Assembly: GCF_958295425.1 (NCBI RefSeq)
Contig: NC_081134.1
Span: forward strand, 669,001 to 733,000
DNA length: 64,000 bases
Source: Solea solea
Lineage: Eukaryota > Chordata > Actinopteri > Pleuronectiformes > Soleidae
Reading direction: 5' to 3'
Shown: positions 45,221 to 56,045 of the stretch, in pieces
How the letters are laid out: each line of letters starts with the position of its first letter
Position numbering within the stretch: the first letter of the stretch is position 1
The notes under the pieces: model-generated
What the model was told of the DNA's origin: nothing
Databases searched by the model: none
Seen by the model: the letters and a program-made list of their open reading frames with translations, nothing else
Made by a program: the position numbers and the translations under genes

Positions 45221-46920
45221 GGAAGTAAAGTTTTACAAAAAAGTTTTTTTGTAAAGTTTTTGCATTAGTCGACTAATCGGATCCTCACGTCACCAGCACG
45301 CAGCTGCACTTAAAGAACCATCATCAAAATAAAGACAAATAAAGACAATTATCATGAACTTTGTTTAGTGTTTATGTAAAATAGAACTAAAAACTATGAA
45401 TATATATATATGAATAAACATTAGCGTTATCACGTTTCCTATTCAAACATGACATCGCTGTTATAACGTTACAGCAAACACATAACATATGTAATCGTTA
45501 ATATTAACGTTTTACAGCTTTAAATCACTGTTGATGTTCATTTGACCCGCTAACTAGCCAGTTAGCTTAGCGAGACGACTGTCAGAAATGTCATCAGTCA
45601 CATGATGCTCGTGCTTCGCTGTCGTTCTGCCGTGGAAGAGAAGTTCTGCCTCACTGCCTGATTCACATCATCCATCTTCTCTTCATAAAAATACACACTT
45701 TAAAAACAAATATCAGACATCCTGATGTCCTTCACACGGCTTGAAGGACATCCTGCAAACATCTTGATATCAGAGCTGACTGAGGGAGCGTTTGTGCTTA
45801 TACAGCAGCAGAGCAGTGGAGGGCGGGGACATGGGTCTGGTTGATGGACACATGTGTTTATCTTATCTCAAACTCCCACCTGTTTGCAGTCGTCTCACTG
45901 TTGCCTCCGTCTGTCTCGATGTAACGTGACATTAAACATGTGGAGACTGAGAAACATGGAGACAACATGAAGTCGTCTGATCATCAGGCAGAGGAATCTT
46001 CACCGTCTCGTTTTCCTTCTCTTCCACATCTGTGACTTTTGTGTTTGTAACAAAAGAGAAAAATGTGGCGTTTACGTGGATCAGACACGTGATGACACCA
46101 AACCAGGAAGTCAGAACCGGATCATGTGATGATGATCAGCATAAATCCTCCGTCTGCTTTATCGGTTTGTTTTTTCCTGATCGGACTTTTAATCCGATGA
46201 CTTGTGTAAACATGGACACATGGATTTAATGTAAGAGATATTTGTTTATATACGTCACACACTGCAGCTTTAAATATGAGTATGAGATATGAATATGATT
46301 CACTGAACTACTGTACGTTAGAGGCAGTTTACAGAATAAATAATAATAATAATAATTATAATAATGCTGCATGCTGCTTCTGTGTCTGACCCTTCTGCGT
46401 GATGTTTGAGATCCTCCACGAGCGTGTTGGTGGTGAGAAGGCCGATGACGATCAGCAGATACTGGGGCTGCCTGTCTCACAGCAGACTGACAGACAGCTC
46501 AGGTATCGCACACGCTCGTCGTCGCTGATACGACATGAGCAGTGACAACAAACAGACAGTGTGGGAGATGAAATTACCAACAGCCGCCTGATGTCTCTGT
46601 GTATGACATTCAGCCTGGAGGAGCCTGCTGCGCCTCATCGCCACGACAACTGATGTTTCAAAAAAGGGAAGGAATGGAGGAGGGAATTGCCAAAGGGTTT
46701 AAAATGTATAATATGTATGTGGGAAAAGAGCAATAAGCTGTGAGTGTTAGCTCCTGTCGCTGAGCTACCTGCAGGGAAAGCTATTGGTGTCACCCAAAGA
46801 AATAAACCCGGGGAAAGAAAAATTGAATTGAAAGATGAAGAGCGCAAAAGAAGATGAAGTTAATAGTCTTCTTTATGGCATAACTGGGTTATTTTAGACA
46901 CTCGCTTCACTTCAATCCTT
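45221..46920. other. Intergenic, nothing firm
   Basis: (ATA)n at 46,340-46,365, TTAGTCGACTAATCGG palindrome at 45,265-45,280 and scattered E-box and CRE-like sites. No coding frame with recognisable motifs. Confidence 0.45.
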
Positions 46921-46926
46921 CACACA

Positions 46927-46992
46927 CCCCCCCCCCCCCCAAAAAAAACTTCATATAAATTATTCAGATAGGTGATGGGAGGGGGGGGGGGA
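46927..46992. repeat. Poly-C and poly-G runs facing each other
   Basis: A C-run at about 46,927-46,940 followed by A8, then, 40 bases on, a G-run at about 46,980-46,991. The complementary runs could pair into a stem. Homopolymers of this length are error-prone in sequencing. Confidence 0.8.
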
Positions 46993-47091
46993 CTCATTTG
47001 CATATAGATAAAAGTCAGTTTAATATCATAAATTACCTTTTTATATGGCAATCTGCAAGATTTGGTTTTATAATCTCTCTATAGACGTTTC

Positions 47092-47093
<2 letters not shown>

Positions 47094-47122
<29 letters not shown>

Positions 47123-47263
47123 CTTCTGCCTACCTGGAGAGTGTGAGTGTGGGTGAGGGGCAGTGGGGGTGAGGGGTAGTGGGGGCGGTGTGGACAGAGA
47201 TATCACACGGGAAAAGGTTCCACATTCGTTTTGCTGCCTCGCCTTTAATTAATAGATTATGTA

Positions 47264-47294
<31 letters not shown>

Positions 47295-47367
47295 TCCTGT
47301 CAGTCTCTCTCTCTCTCTCTCTCTCTCTGTGACTTCACTCTCTCTCTTAGTCTCGCTGCCCAGCAAC

Positions 47368-47397
<30 letters not shown>
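47094..47397. repeat. Cluster of (TG)n, (AC)n and (TC)n microsatellites
   Basis: TG at 47,094-47,122; G-rich GTGAGGGGCAGTGGGGGTGA units at 47,148-47,187; AC at 47,263-47,290; TC at 47,306-47,328; AC at 47,370-47,396. The inverse TG and AC tracts can pair. Confidence 0.9.
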
Positions 47398-47398
<1 letters not shown>

Positions 47399-47633
47399 GT
47401 ATCAGACATGGGTCAGTGAACAGTGAATTGGTAAAAGTGGTGGATGGATTCAGCCAATGAGCTTTGATGAGTGTGGAATTCAAAATATAAATTCATTCAT
47501 TCATTCATTCACTGTGGACCACATGATCCCAGCTGACACGGAGCTAAAGGTGGGGTTCACCCTGGAATTCATTGTTCATTATGCATGAATGTTTCAACAG
47601 GAAGTCATGGTACACGGGTTTATACTTACACAT
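47398..47633. other. Possible SINE-like scrap
   Basis: ATTC units at 47,490-47,511, then CCAGCTGACACGGAGC and GGTGGGGTTCACCCTGGA (47,548), which resemble the tail end of the tRNA-headed family on the minus strand. Weak. Confidence 0.35.
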
Positions 47634-47657
47634 ACACATATACATATGTATATACAG

Positions 47658-47691
<34 letters not shown>

Positions 47692-47715
47692 GATATACAT
47701 ATACATATATATAGT
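47634..47715. repeat. (AT)n / (TATACA)n tract
   Basis: AT dinucleotide tract with TACATA interruptions, largely self-complementary. Confidence 0.9.
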
Positions 47716-49230
47716 TGTTTTTAGATGTGTGATTCCTACACCATTGTGGAGGAGTACCTTTAACCTTTTCACTCTTTCATTAGGTTTCTTTGCAGCGTAG
47801 ACAGTTGTTTACCTGTTGTTTACATGTGCATACACCTGTAAGTATAGATGTAGTGGAACATGGTCTCTGAGCTGCCCCGTGATTGGACAGATTATTGGGA
47901 TCATTATTGATCAGTGAGGACAAAAACATCCGGCCTACGAGACTCTCAACATTTCATTAAAACATTGATGTGTTATAGTATGTGCCGTTAATGATCTGAA
48001 CCATGTCCAGCTGCAGCTCTGTTGCTAAGCAACAACATGAGAATCTTATAGTGTGTTGATCAGAGTTGAATGAATGTCTGAGAATTGTAACTGGGACAGG
48101 AGCGTTCCATTTCACTTCAGCCTCTACAGTATGGACTGCTCCCTCTGAGGAGGTGCTTACTGAATTTAGACTCAAAGCAGCAATAAATAATAAAAACTGA
48201 ACACCCATGACTTTGCAACAAGTTAAGATTCAGTGCATTCTTTACTCACTTCTTGAATCTCATTTTCACAGACTTCATGTGATTTGTGGTGTTAGTGTTT
48301 TTATCTGTATTCTTTTATCATGTCTTCTTGTGTTTATTGTTCTTTTGGGTTTCGTTTATCTGAATTTGTGATTTTTGTCCCTGAGTCTCCTGTTTTTTTG
48401 CTTTGTCTGCACTTTGTAACTTGTCTTTTTAATAGTGCTAAATTATTATTATTATTATAGATTGAATTGTATGAGTATTTTTAGGTATTTTAGTATGGAG
48501 AGAGATTATTTCTGATGAAGTGCTAAATTATATGTCTGTATATATATTTATATCTATATATAATGTATATTTATTTTATAATAAAAAAATATATATAATA
48601 TATAAAATATAAATAAAACATATTTAAATAAATGGTGACATGATTGTCTGATGTTTCCAGAACGTCATTATACAAAGAAGTCAGCAAATCTAAATGTTCA
48701 CATTTCAATACATGTATACAGCATATAATCATATTCAATATCTGTTGAATATCAAGTTGTGCAAAAAGGAAGTTTATTATTGTGTCTTATGTAGTAAGAT
48801 ATAATAAAGTATAGGATCATTTTAAATGATGTACACTTCACAGTGTAAGTGCATTAATGTTTGCTGAAATAAACGTGAAACAGTGGAGTAGAAACAGATG
48901 AAACAGAAATATCAGCTGTTCATGGAGCGATGAGGAGACCGTAACCTTCCTCACATCAATACATGAATCTGTCGTCCTATAAAAACACCCCATATGTTGC
49001 ACAAGTAGCTCATTACGACCTGCAGTTACATTTTATTGCAAAGCAACTGAAAGAGCATCAGTCTTTACAGCAAATGCCCTAAAATGACATTTACTTAGCA
49101 GAGAAAAAACCTCCAGTGATCATTATTATGATGGATGTAAAAGAGCGAGGGTTACAGGAGTTTATCTGGAGTTTATCTCCTGACAGACTTTCCTTCTAGA
49201 GCATTTATAAAACAAGTAAAACAAGAATAG
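47716..49230. other. Intergenic, AT-rich
   Basis: TATATA-rich palindromic stretch at 48,537-48,620. Frames of up to 83 codons without motifs. Confidence 0.5.
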
Positions 49231-49243
49231 CCACCAGGGGGAG
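49231..49243 (+). promoter_or_regulatory. CTCF-like core motif (weaker)
   Basis: CCACCAGGGGGAG, nearly the same word as at 30,560. Confidence 0.3.
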
Positions 49244-49309
49244 ACTCCACTCACTACAACCAGCTGTCAATCACAATGGTTTCCAATCAGTTCCACTCAA
49301 AACTATTCA

Positions 49310-49420
49310 GCATGGTGGAATAGTGGTTAGCACTGGTGCCTCACAGCTAGAAGGTGCTGGGTTTGCATGAACATGTCTCCCCCCCCCCCCCCCCCCCCCC
49401 CACCATCCTCCCATCATCAA
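49310..49420 (+). mobile_element. SINE-like repeat with poly-C insertion
   Basis: Plus-strand head of the tRNA-headed family: GGAATAGTGGTTAGCACTGG (A-box region), TGCCTCACAGCTAGAAGGTG and CTGGGTTTGCATGAACATG, then a C-run of about 23 bases at 49,379-49,401, after which CACCATCCTCCCATC follows. The B-box is degraded. Confidence 0.65.
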
Positions 49421-50870
49421 ACATCCAACTGAACACAAAATTCTGTTGTTTAATGTCAATAAAGATCCTTTCATTCCGTACTTCATTGACTTTTCGGCCT
49501 AATTGGGAACGAAATTTACGAAAGTGACATCATCTAATGAAGAAGAAACTAGTGATTGAGTGTTTGACATCAAATGAATGACGAAGAGCAGGGAAGTTGC
49601 TGAGCGATAAAACACTGGGTCTGAGAAACTATGACGGTGTCCAAGAACATGAGGAAATTCAGCATATTTTAAAGTGCAGGTGATGGACTTTCCTCTCTCA
49701 CGTGACACCTGTCTGTCTTTAATAGGGATTTGCAGAGTGGAGAAAGAGATGTGAATCCGATGTCTCTGTCTAACCATGTCCTGGTGGGCGAGGGGGCGGG
49801 GCATGTGATAATGTACTCTGCACGATACTCGTGGTACGTTCACCTTGATGATCAATGTAAGTCATAAACGTCTCCAAGGTCCTCAGTGAAGCGAGACACA
49901 TAAAAGCAGACGGGAGCGTGTTTGTGTGGCTACTGCAGGATTCCTCTCTTCACCTCGGGGGAGGAAACATGCAAATAAAATAGAGATTATAAAAAGGATA
50001 ACGTGTGAGCTTTGGAAGATGAGAAATGAAAAAAAGCGTCTTTGATTTGTATGTCCAGAGGCGACACTTGAGATGAACGAAGCATGTCTTAAATTACCAT
50101 GTAATAAAAGTTGTACCTCAGAAGGTGGGCTGGCTGCCTCACACACACACACACACACACACAGATTGCATTGGCAGTTTAACGGTACCAGAGTGTGTAA
50201 AAAAGGAAAAGGACACAATCAGATTCTCCCATCTGTGTCAAATCCTGTTAGTAATGTGGCATGTGAAGATGGAAGTGCCCTGATGTCTCGTGGACAGTGT
50301 AAGACACTGATTGGATAACATGGAGCGATGGGAACAGAAAAGAGAGCAGCAGCGAGTTTGCAGTGAGTGTGACCTCATCACTGCACTCGCCTCCAGACTG
50401 GCACATATGACGGAGGGCTGAGAAGTTCACAGGCTGACCAACAGCAGTGTTGCCGTGTTTTAAGAGCTCAAAGAAAGTCATTCCACTGCATGGACTCTGG
50501 CTCGGTTTCATGGACCCATGGACCCATGGACCCAACCCTCATCCTGGGCTAGAAACATCTGCAGAAAACCATCTGGATCTGCTTCACACTTTTGATGGCG
50601 GTCATAAACAAAAGCGAGCAGAAACCTCTGACACGCTTCTGCAGCGTTCTCCTCCTCTTCTTCTCCTTCATAGGAGACGCTTCCACCATCTTGAATTCAC
50701 CTGCACACACAACAGTGTCAGCATGAATGTGCTTATTCTGCAGATGTTTGCTGACGCCACAGTGTCACATGTTGTTTTTATTCATTTATAAATGAATGAA
50801 GTGTTTTTATGTCATTTTCATCTTATTTAAGTCTTTGTACAAAATGGTATTTGAGGTATGACAGCACTGA
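49421..50870. other. Intergenic, simple repeats only
   Basis: (CA)n at 50,140-50,163 and three CATGGACC units at 50,509-50,534. Frames up to 118 codons on both strands have no domain. No gene recognised. Confidence 0.5.
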
Positions 50871-50874
50871 AAAA

Positions 50875-50934
50875 GTCACTCACTCACTCACTCAGTCACT
50901 CACTCAGTCACTCACTCACTCACTTGTTAAAAGT
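50875..50934. repeat. (TCAC)n tetranucleotide array
   Basis: About fifteen TCAC units with TCAG variants spaced regularly. Confidence 0.9.
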
Positions 50935-51164
50935 TGTGTGAAGTTGTGTAAATGCCAAAAACTTGTGAGCTCCAGACGGGAGGTTAATGTCCGCGAGGAT
51001 GACGAGCACCTCCTCCTTATTGGGCTTCAAACTTTATTGGATGTTCTGTTAAAATGTCATGATGATCCAGGGAGCAGCGTCTGTGTGTCCACACTGTGCT
51101 CGTCTCCTCTCACTGTGGAGTCGAGCTTTTATCCACTCAGGACGTGAACTCAGCCGTCCCAGCT

Positions 51165-51195
<31 letters not shown>

Positions 51196-52140
51196 AGAGA
51201 AATGAGAGATATTTGTGCTTTAATTACTCGTTGAATTAAAGAAGTGTGAGTGTGACGGTGAGTTTATTCAAATAAAAACACAGTCAAATCTTTCAAATAT
51301 GTGTCCCATCACTTATCCAATTGAATCCAATGTATTTTTAAAGCATGTTTAAAAACAACATTGTACAGTAATCAAGTTAACGTTTTTTATTTTTAATGAC
51401 ATGGTTATTTAATGATTTAAAACACTGACTGATGTCATGATTGGCAGCTGACACTCGCTCACACATACACTCATGTATAATACGATGGAGTAACAATATA
51501 ATGAAGCATTGATTTGCTTAGCTGAATAAGTGATAATAAGTGATTAGAACACACATTGTTACGTTATTGAAGCGTCGCTACATTAGTCCACATGATGAAC
51601 TGTGTCCTGCATCACACAGTCCAGCTGTTGCATTAAGTCTTCACAACAACAGCTTGTGGAACAGATTTGCAGTAAATCTTCTCGTCATTAATGTTCAGTT
51701 TCTTCACAGAAAGTTGTTCAAATAAATAAAACGTTAGAAATGAAACTCAAACCTCACTCAGTCGACAAGATTGTCAGTGACCACGTTTACATGCGGCGAC
51801 GATGATGATCACACCAGGGTTCACCTGTTTACATGAATACCTCCATCACATTCATGTATTCATGTGCACTGTGCCCCGCTGTGTTTATGTGTGTGTGTGT
51901 GTAATGAATGCTAATGCAAACAATGTCCTACAACAAGTGAACAAGTGGCCCAGCAGAACACCACTGACTGTGGATGAATAAAAAGTCAGTCTCTCATGTT
52001 CTTCACGTCATGAGTCTTTATCTTTCCCTTGCACATGCGCAGAACAGCGTTCCCTGACAGTTCCTGGGATAGTGGACATGACAGTTTCTGTCATGACGTT
52101 TGTCTGATAAAAGCAGCAGCAGTTTCCACCCGGGGATTTT
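50935..52140. other. Intergenic, nothing recognised
   Basis: (GT)n at 51,170-51,194. No coding frame with recognisable motifs. Confidence 0.5.
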
Positions 52141-52144
52141 CACT

Positions 52145-52325
52145 GACTCCATGAATCCATCCATCCAACCATCTTCTACCACTTTATCCTCCACATGAGG
52201 GTCGTGGAGGCCACTGGAGCCGAACCCAGCTGACTCCGAGTAGCCGGAGAGAAGCCGCACAAACAAAGGGAGAACATGCCAACTCTGTGAGGCAAGAATG
52301 CTAGCCACTGTTCCACCATGTGCCA
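52145..52325 (-). mobile_element. SINE-like repeat
   Basis: Minus-strand copy: CCATCCATCCAACCATCTTC tail, CACATGAGGGTCGTGGAGG, CGAACCCAGCTGACTCCGAG, GGAGAACATGCCAACTCTGT, and head GAGGCAAGAATGCTAGCCAC. The central part is deleted compared with 43,797-44,140. Confidence 0.65.
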
Positions 52326-52347
52326 CTTTTCATACCTTTACTTTTTA

Positions 52348-52400
52348 ACAGTTAACCAGTTAACCTGTTAACCTGTTAACCAATTAACCAGTTAACCTGC
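52348..52400. repeat. 9-base (GTTAACCWG)n array
   Basis: About six GTTAACC units. GTTAAC is itself palindromic, so the array can fold. Confidence 0.85.
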
Positions 52401-52524
52401 CAATCATGGAACATAAAACATCTTTACTTGTATTTTCAGTCTTAAAAACTGTTTTTCACATTCTTTAAATACATTATGTGTCGTATAATCTCGGCTCCAT
52501 TTCTATGACTGAGTGTCTAGTTTT

Positions 52525-52690
52525 GGGTAAACATCCACATCCATCTTCTACTGCTTTATCTTCCACAGGAGGGTCGGGGGTGCTGTGCCACTCTCAGCTG
52601 ACATAGGGCAATAGGCGGGGGTCACACCCTGGACAGTTCACCAGTCCATCACAGGGACACACATCGAGACAAACAACCATTCAAAAGAGA
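52525..52690 (-). mobile_element. SINE-like repeat
   Basis: Minus-strand piece: ACATCCATCTTCTACTGC tail, TCTCAGCTGACATAGGGC, GGTCACACCCTGGACAGTTC, ACCAGTCCATCACAGGGACA and CATCGAGACAAACAACCATT. The tRNA-like head is absent. Confidence 0.65.
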
Positions 52691-52982
52691 CATCACTGAA
52701 ACAAGCCCTTCAAAGACAACTGTGTCTGTGTGTGTCTCAGGGACAGGATTTTAGCCAGAGCATCGAGTCTTTGAATCACCTTATCTCTTACTTCAGGTTA
52801 CAGCTCTGTGATCTCACTTCACTGTGACTTGACCATGGAGACTAATTCAATTCAAATGTCACAAAATAAATAGTCAAATGTGCACTGTTGTAATTTCATT
52901 TCATTAACTTCATGAAAGTGCACTCGAGCGTGATAAAGCGTCAGAATGAGCTGTTTATCGTCTGATGTGATTTTCTTCTCCT

Positions 52983-53013
<31 letters not shown>

Positions 53014-53269
53014 TAAAACCAGAGGAAGCTCAGCTTCAGTTGATCTCTATGAGACGTATGAGAGTATAGGTGACTGGATACATGTGGCACTTCCAGGGAA
53101 GCTCGGCGTCTCTGGGAGGAAACATGATGCATGATGATGTTACAACATCATTACATTGTAACAGATTACAAAAGGATAACTTAATACAAACTAGTCTCTA
53201 TGTCATGTAGGATTTATATATCTAGCACATAAAGGGAATTCACTTTTTCTGTCTCTGATGCCACGATCT
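52691..53269. other. Intergenic with (GCA)10
   Basis: A perfect GCA tract at 52,983-53,012 inside a 62-codon frame that otherwise has no protein features. No gene recognised. Confidence 0.5.
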
Positions 53270-53350
53270 TATACATACTTGTCCTCTTAAAGAATTTCCC
53301 GCAAGGGATTAATAAAGTATATTCAATTCAATTCAATTCAATTCAATTAG
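53270..53350 (+). mobile_element. LINE-like 3' end with (ATTCA)n tail
   Basis: AAGAATTTCCCGCAAGGGAT followed by TAATAAAGTAT and (TTCAA)n. The AATTTCCC...GGGATTAATAAAGTA wording is the 3' end of a common fish non-LTR element, ended by a short tandem tail. Confidence 0.55.
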
Positions 53351-54244
53351 AGCAGGTTCTTTCTCCTTAATGTCCTAATGATTTTTCAGTGTCTGTGATG
53401 TCGTAAACTGCTGTTTATTCTCCTGGGCGTGGTTTTCATGTTAGCTCAGGTACAGGTTTCTTCCACACCCTCACTCATACTTTTTGACTAAATTTTCTTG
53501 TTGTTTTTCTCTTGTATTTTTGAGTGAAATTTAAAAGAAAATGATGATAATTCTCCTTCATTATCATCTTTATTATTATCAGTTTAACTCATAATGTGAC
53601 TAAAACTGAGAATTAATGAAACAAAATAAAATAAAAATACATTTCAGCACCAGCTGCCACTGCTGTGACATGAAGAGAATTTCAGCAAATAAAATAAGAA
53701 TGTTTTTCCTAAAGTAATCAGTGACTGTGACGGAGAACCTGCTTTTGTTTGATCATTTATTCGCCGTTACATCGACGGAGCCTTCGATGACTAACGCTCA
53801 TTCGCCCGTCGGGATTCATGCAACTGAAGAATGTGACGACGCCTTTATCCAGATGTTCAGTTATTATCAAGCAAATCTTTTTCTTTGGTGTTCAGATGTG
53901 ACGTTTGTTACAGTTACGTTCACATCACATTTGTTTGTTCTTGAAAAAGAGAATTCAGACTTTTCCTCCTGACTTTCAGTCATAATGTTTTGTGTACAAT
54001 AAATTCTAATCTTCAAGCCGTCAGTGTTTCGTCGTGTGTTTTATGTGCAAGACAATTTACACCATGCAGTGCTGTGAGATAGAAGCAGCATTATGTGTGT
54101 GTGTGTGTGTGTGTGTGTGCACATCCAGATCAAGCTGCATTCAAGTCTGAATGTTCCCATGGATTAGAGACCACCTCCTCACTTTATGTCCTCTTTAAAT
54201 CTCAGTTCATGTTACTGTAGCGTGATGTTCTTCTCTCTGTGACA
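53351..54244. other. Intergenic, nothing recognised
   Basis: (GT)n at 54,093-54,119; an 83-codon frame at 53,721-53,972 has no domain. Confidence 0.5.
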
Positions 54245-54257
54245 CACAGGGGGCGCT
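54245..54257 (+). promoter_or_regulatory. CTCF-like core motif (partial)
   Basis: CACAGGGGGCGCT keeps the GGGGGCGC half of the CTCF core but not the full CCASYAG half. Confidence 0.3.
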
Positions 54258-54293
54258 GCACAGTACACAGAATACAAGACTGAACGTGGACGT

Positions 54294-54297
<4 letters not shown>

Positions 54298-54326
<29 letters not shown>

Positions 54327-54410
54327 GCAAGAGCTATGACGCCATAAGAAAACTGATTAGATCAACATCACTCTGTAGTGTTAGCAGTTAGCAGTTAGCA
54401 GTTAGCTCCA
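54298..54410. repeat. (AC)n and (AGCAGTT)n repeats
   Basis: AC dinucleotide at 54,298-54,326 and three TTAGCAG-type units at 54,379-54,404. Confidence 0.85.
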
Positions 54411-54776
54411 CATTTCATGTCATTTCTGCGATTTTTCCAAAACCATTTTACTCACATGACGCTAATGTTTCCTCGGGCTAACGAGGACTCTGAACTTCTC
54501 CACACACACATACAGTAACCTGCAGTCGTTAGAAATAGAAATATAGAAATCCAGAATTAATTTAGAATTATCATTCAGTTATTTCTGATTAAACACAGAA
54601 AGAACAAATAGCAAACTATTTACACGCTGTATGTTCCACAGTAACATAGTAGAGTTGCTGCAGACATGACGTCAGACATGTATTTGAATACAGGACTGAG
54701 CTCATGCTCACATCCACGATACACTGTCACATTAAGGTGTGAACAGTTGTACTTGTTACATTTGTGTGTGTGTGAG

Positions 54777-54834
54777 GGTAGATAGGTAAGTAGGTAGGTA
54801 GGTAGGTAGGTAGATAGGTAGATAGATAGATAGA
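54777..54834. repeat. (TAGG)n/(TAGA)n tetranucleotide tract
   Basis: About thirteen units changing from TAGG to TAGA. Flanking sequence from 54,411 to 55,290 has no coding signal. Confidence 0.9.
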
Positions 54835-55291
54835 ACAGAAACAACAAGGGTCCAAGGATTTGGACCCGCCCCCTGTACACTTACAAAAATATATATATAT
54901 AAATAATTCATCTTCAATATCTGCCAAATGAAAATAATTTCACCTAAATTTTACACGGTGAACCTTTAAATGAGCGAACAGTGGTGCAATTACTTGGAAT
55001 GCCTGTAAGCTGTTTCATGAAAGTAAAAGAATGAAATCAGTTTGAACCCTGTGAGATATTTACCCCTCACAACGAGAAAAAGAACCACATCAAGCTCCAG
55101 CTGCCTTCACCAACTGGAGCACACAGAAAGGTAAATGAAGAACACAGTCACGTGTCAGGGTGTCACACAGGAAACTGTCGGCTGATTTAATTCCTTCTCT
55201 GAGGGAAGCAGCAGATATTTGACTTTCATGTGCAGAGAAAGTAACATCACATCAACTTACTGTAGCTGAAGCCCACGAGGCCAAATGTACC

Positions 55292-55327
55292 CACTGCATT
55301 CAGATGTTCTAACATCTGAATGCAGTG
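55292..55327. repeat. 36-base near-perfect palindrome
   Basis: CACTGCATTCAGATGTT (55,292-55,308), a two-base CT spacer, then its exact inverse complement AACATCTGAATGCAGTG (55,311-55,327). The 17-base arms match perfectly. The spacer is too short for a microRNA hairpin loop. Confidence 0.95.
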
Positions 55328-55799
55328 AAAGCAAATCCTGTATCTACTGTGATAATAAGCCTGACAGGGATCAGAGTAACACTGTCCATGTCTTTATTGT
55401 CCACTCATGTCTTTCACAGTCTAAACATTGTGGTCTCGTGGGGAAAGTGCAGATTTTAGGTTCACGTGTGACCTTCTCGTTCTCACGCTGCAGTTCTGTG
55501 ACATCACTCAACATAAACTGCTCCAAAAACAGAAGCAACACGTGATCATCGTCACACGTCTGTGAGATCCACCTGTCCAGGTGAGAAGCACTGACTGTGA
55601 ATCAATGTCACCTGCTGTTGTGCAGATGGAACTGACAACAGGTGGAAATGAGAGGCAGTTAGAAGACGACAGACTGAACTGCAGGTGGTGACTGTTCCCC
55701 GTCCTCGTCTTTTCAGGCTGATTTTCATGATCGTTGCTCAGTTTGTTTCCAGTGTCGTCACCACAGTGTCAGGTAGTGCAGCTCATCCAGGAGGACGCA

Positions 55800-56045
55800 T
55801 CAATGCACGATGTGTCCCAGCACAGTGTCAAGAGCATGGAGGAGACACCAGGAGACATGGAGGACAACAACCCAGCAGCAGGACCTCTATCTGCTCCTTA
55901 AGGAGGAACAGGAGGAGCACTGCCAACAAATGACCTGCAGCAGGTTTCTGCTCAAACAGACAAACAGTTCCCTGACTGCCATTAGGTGCCGGGATGAGAT
56001 CCTCAGACCATGTGCTGGTGCAGTGAGACCTGGTTTCCAATACTT
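55800..56045 (+). mobile_element. Tc1/mariner-like (IS630-related) transposase remnant
   Basis: One frame from 55,810 contains TVSRAWRRHQET (N-terminal helix-turn-helix region, about 55,822-55,857), RTTTQQQDLYLLL (about 55,861-55,900), then directly SLTAIRCRDEILRP (about 55,969-56,010) and AGAVRPGF. In intact relatives these blocks are separated by the central DDE catalytic region, so an internal deletion has fused N- and C-terminal parts. The catalytic Asp residues are missing, so it is non-functional. Confidence 0.75.

Noticed and set aside
55292..55327. Possible microRNA precursor
   Set aside because: The hairpin has a two-base spacer and 17-base arms, too short and with too small a loop for a pre-miRNA.
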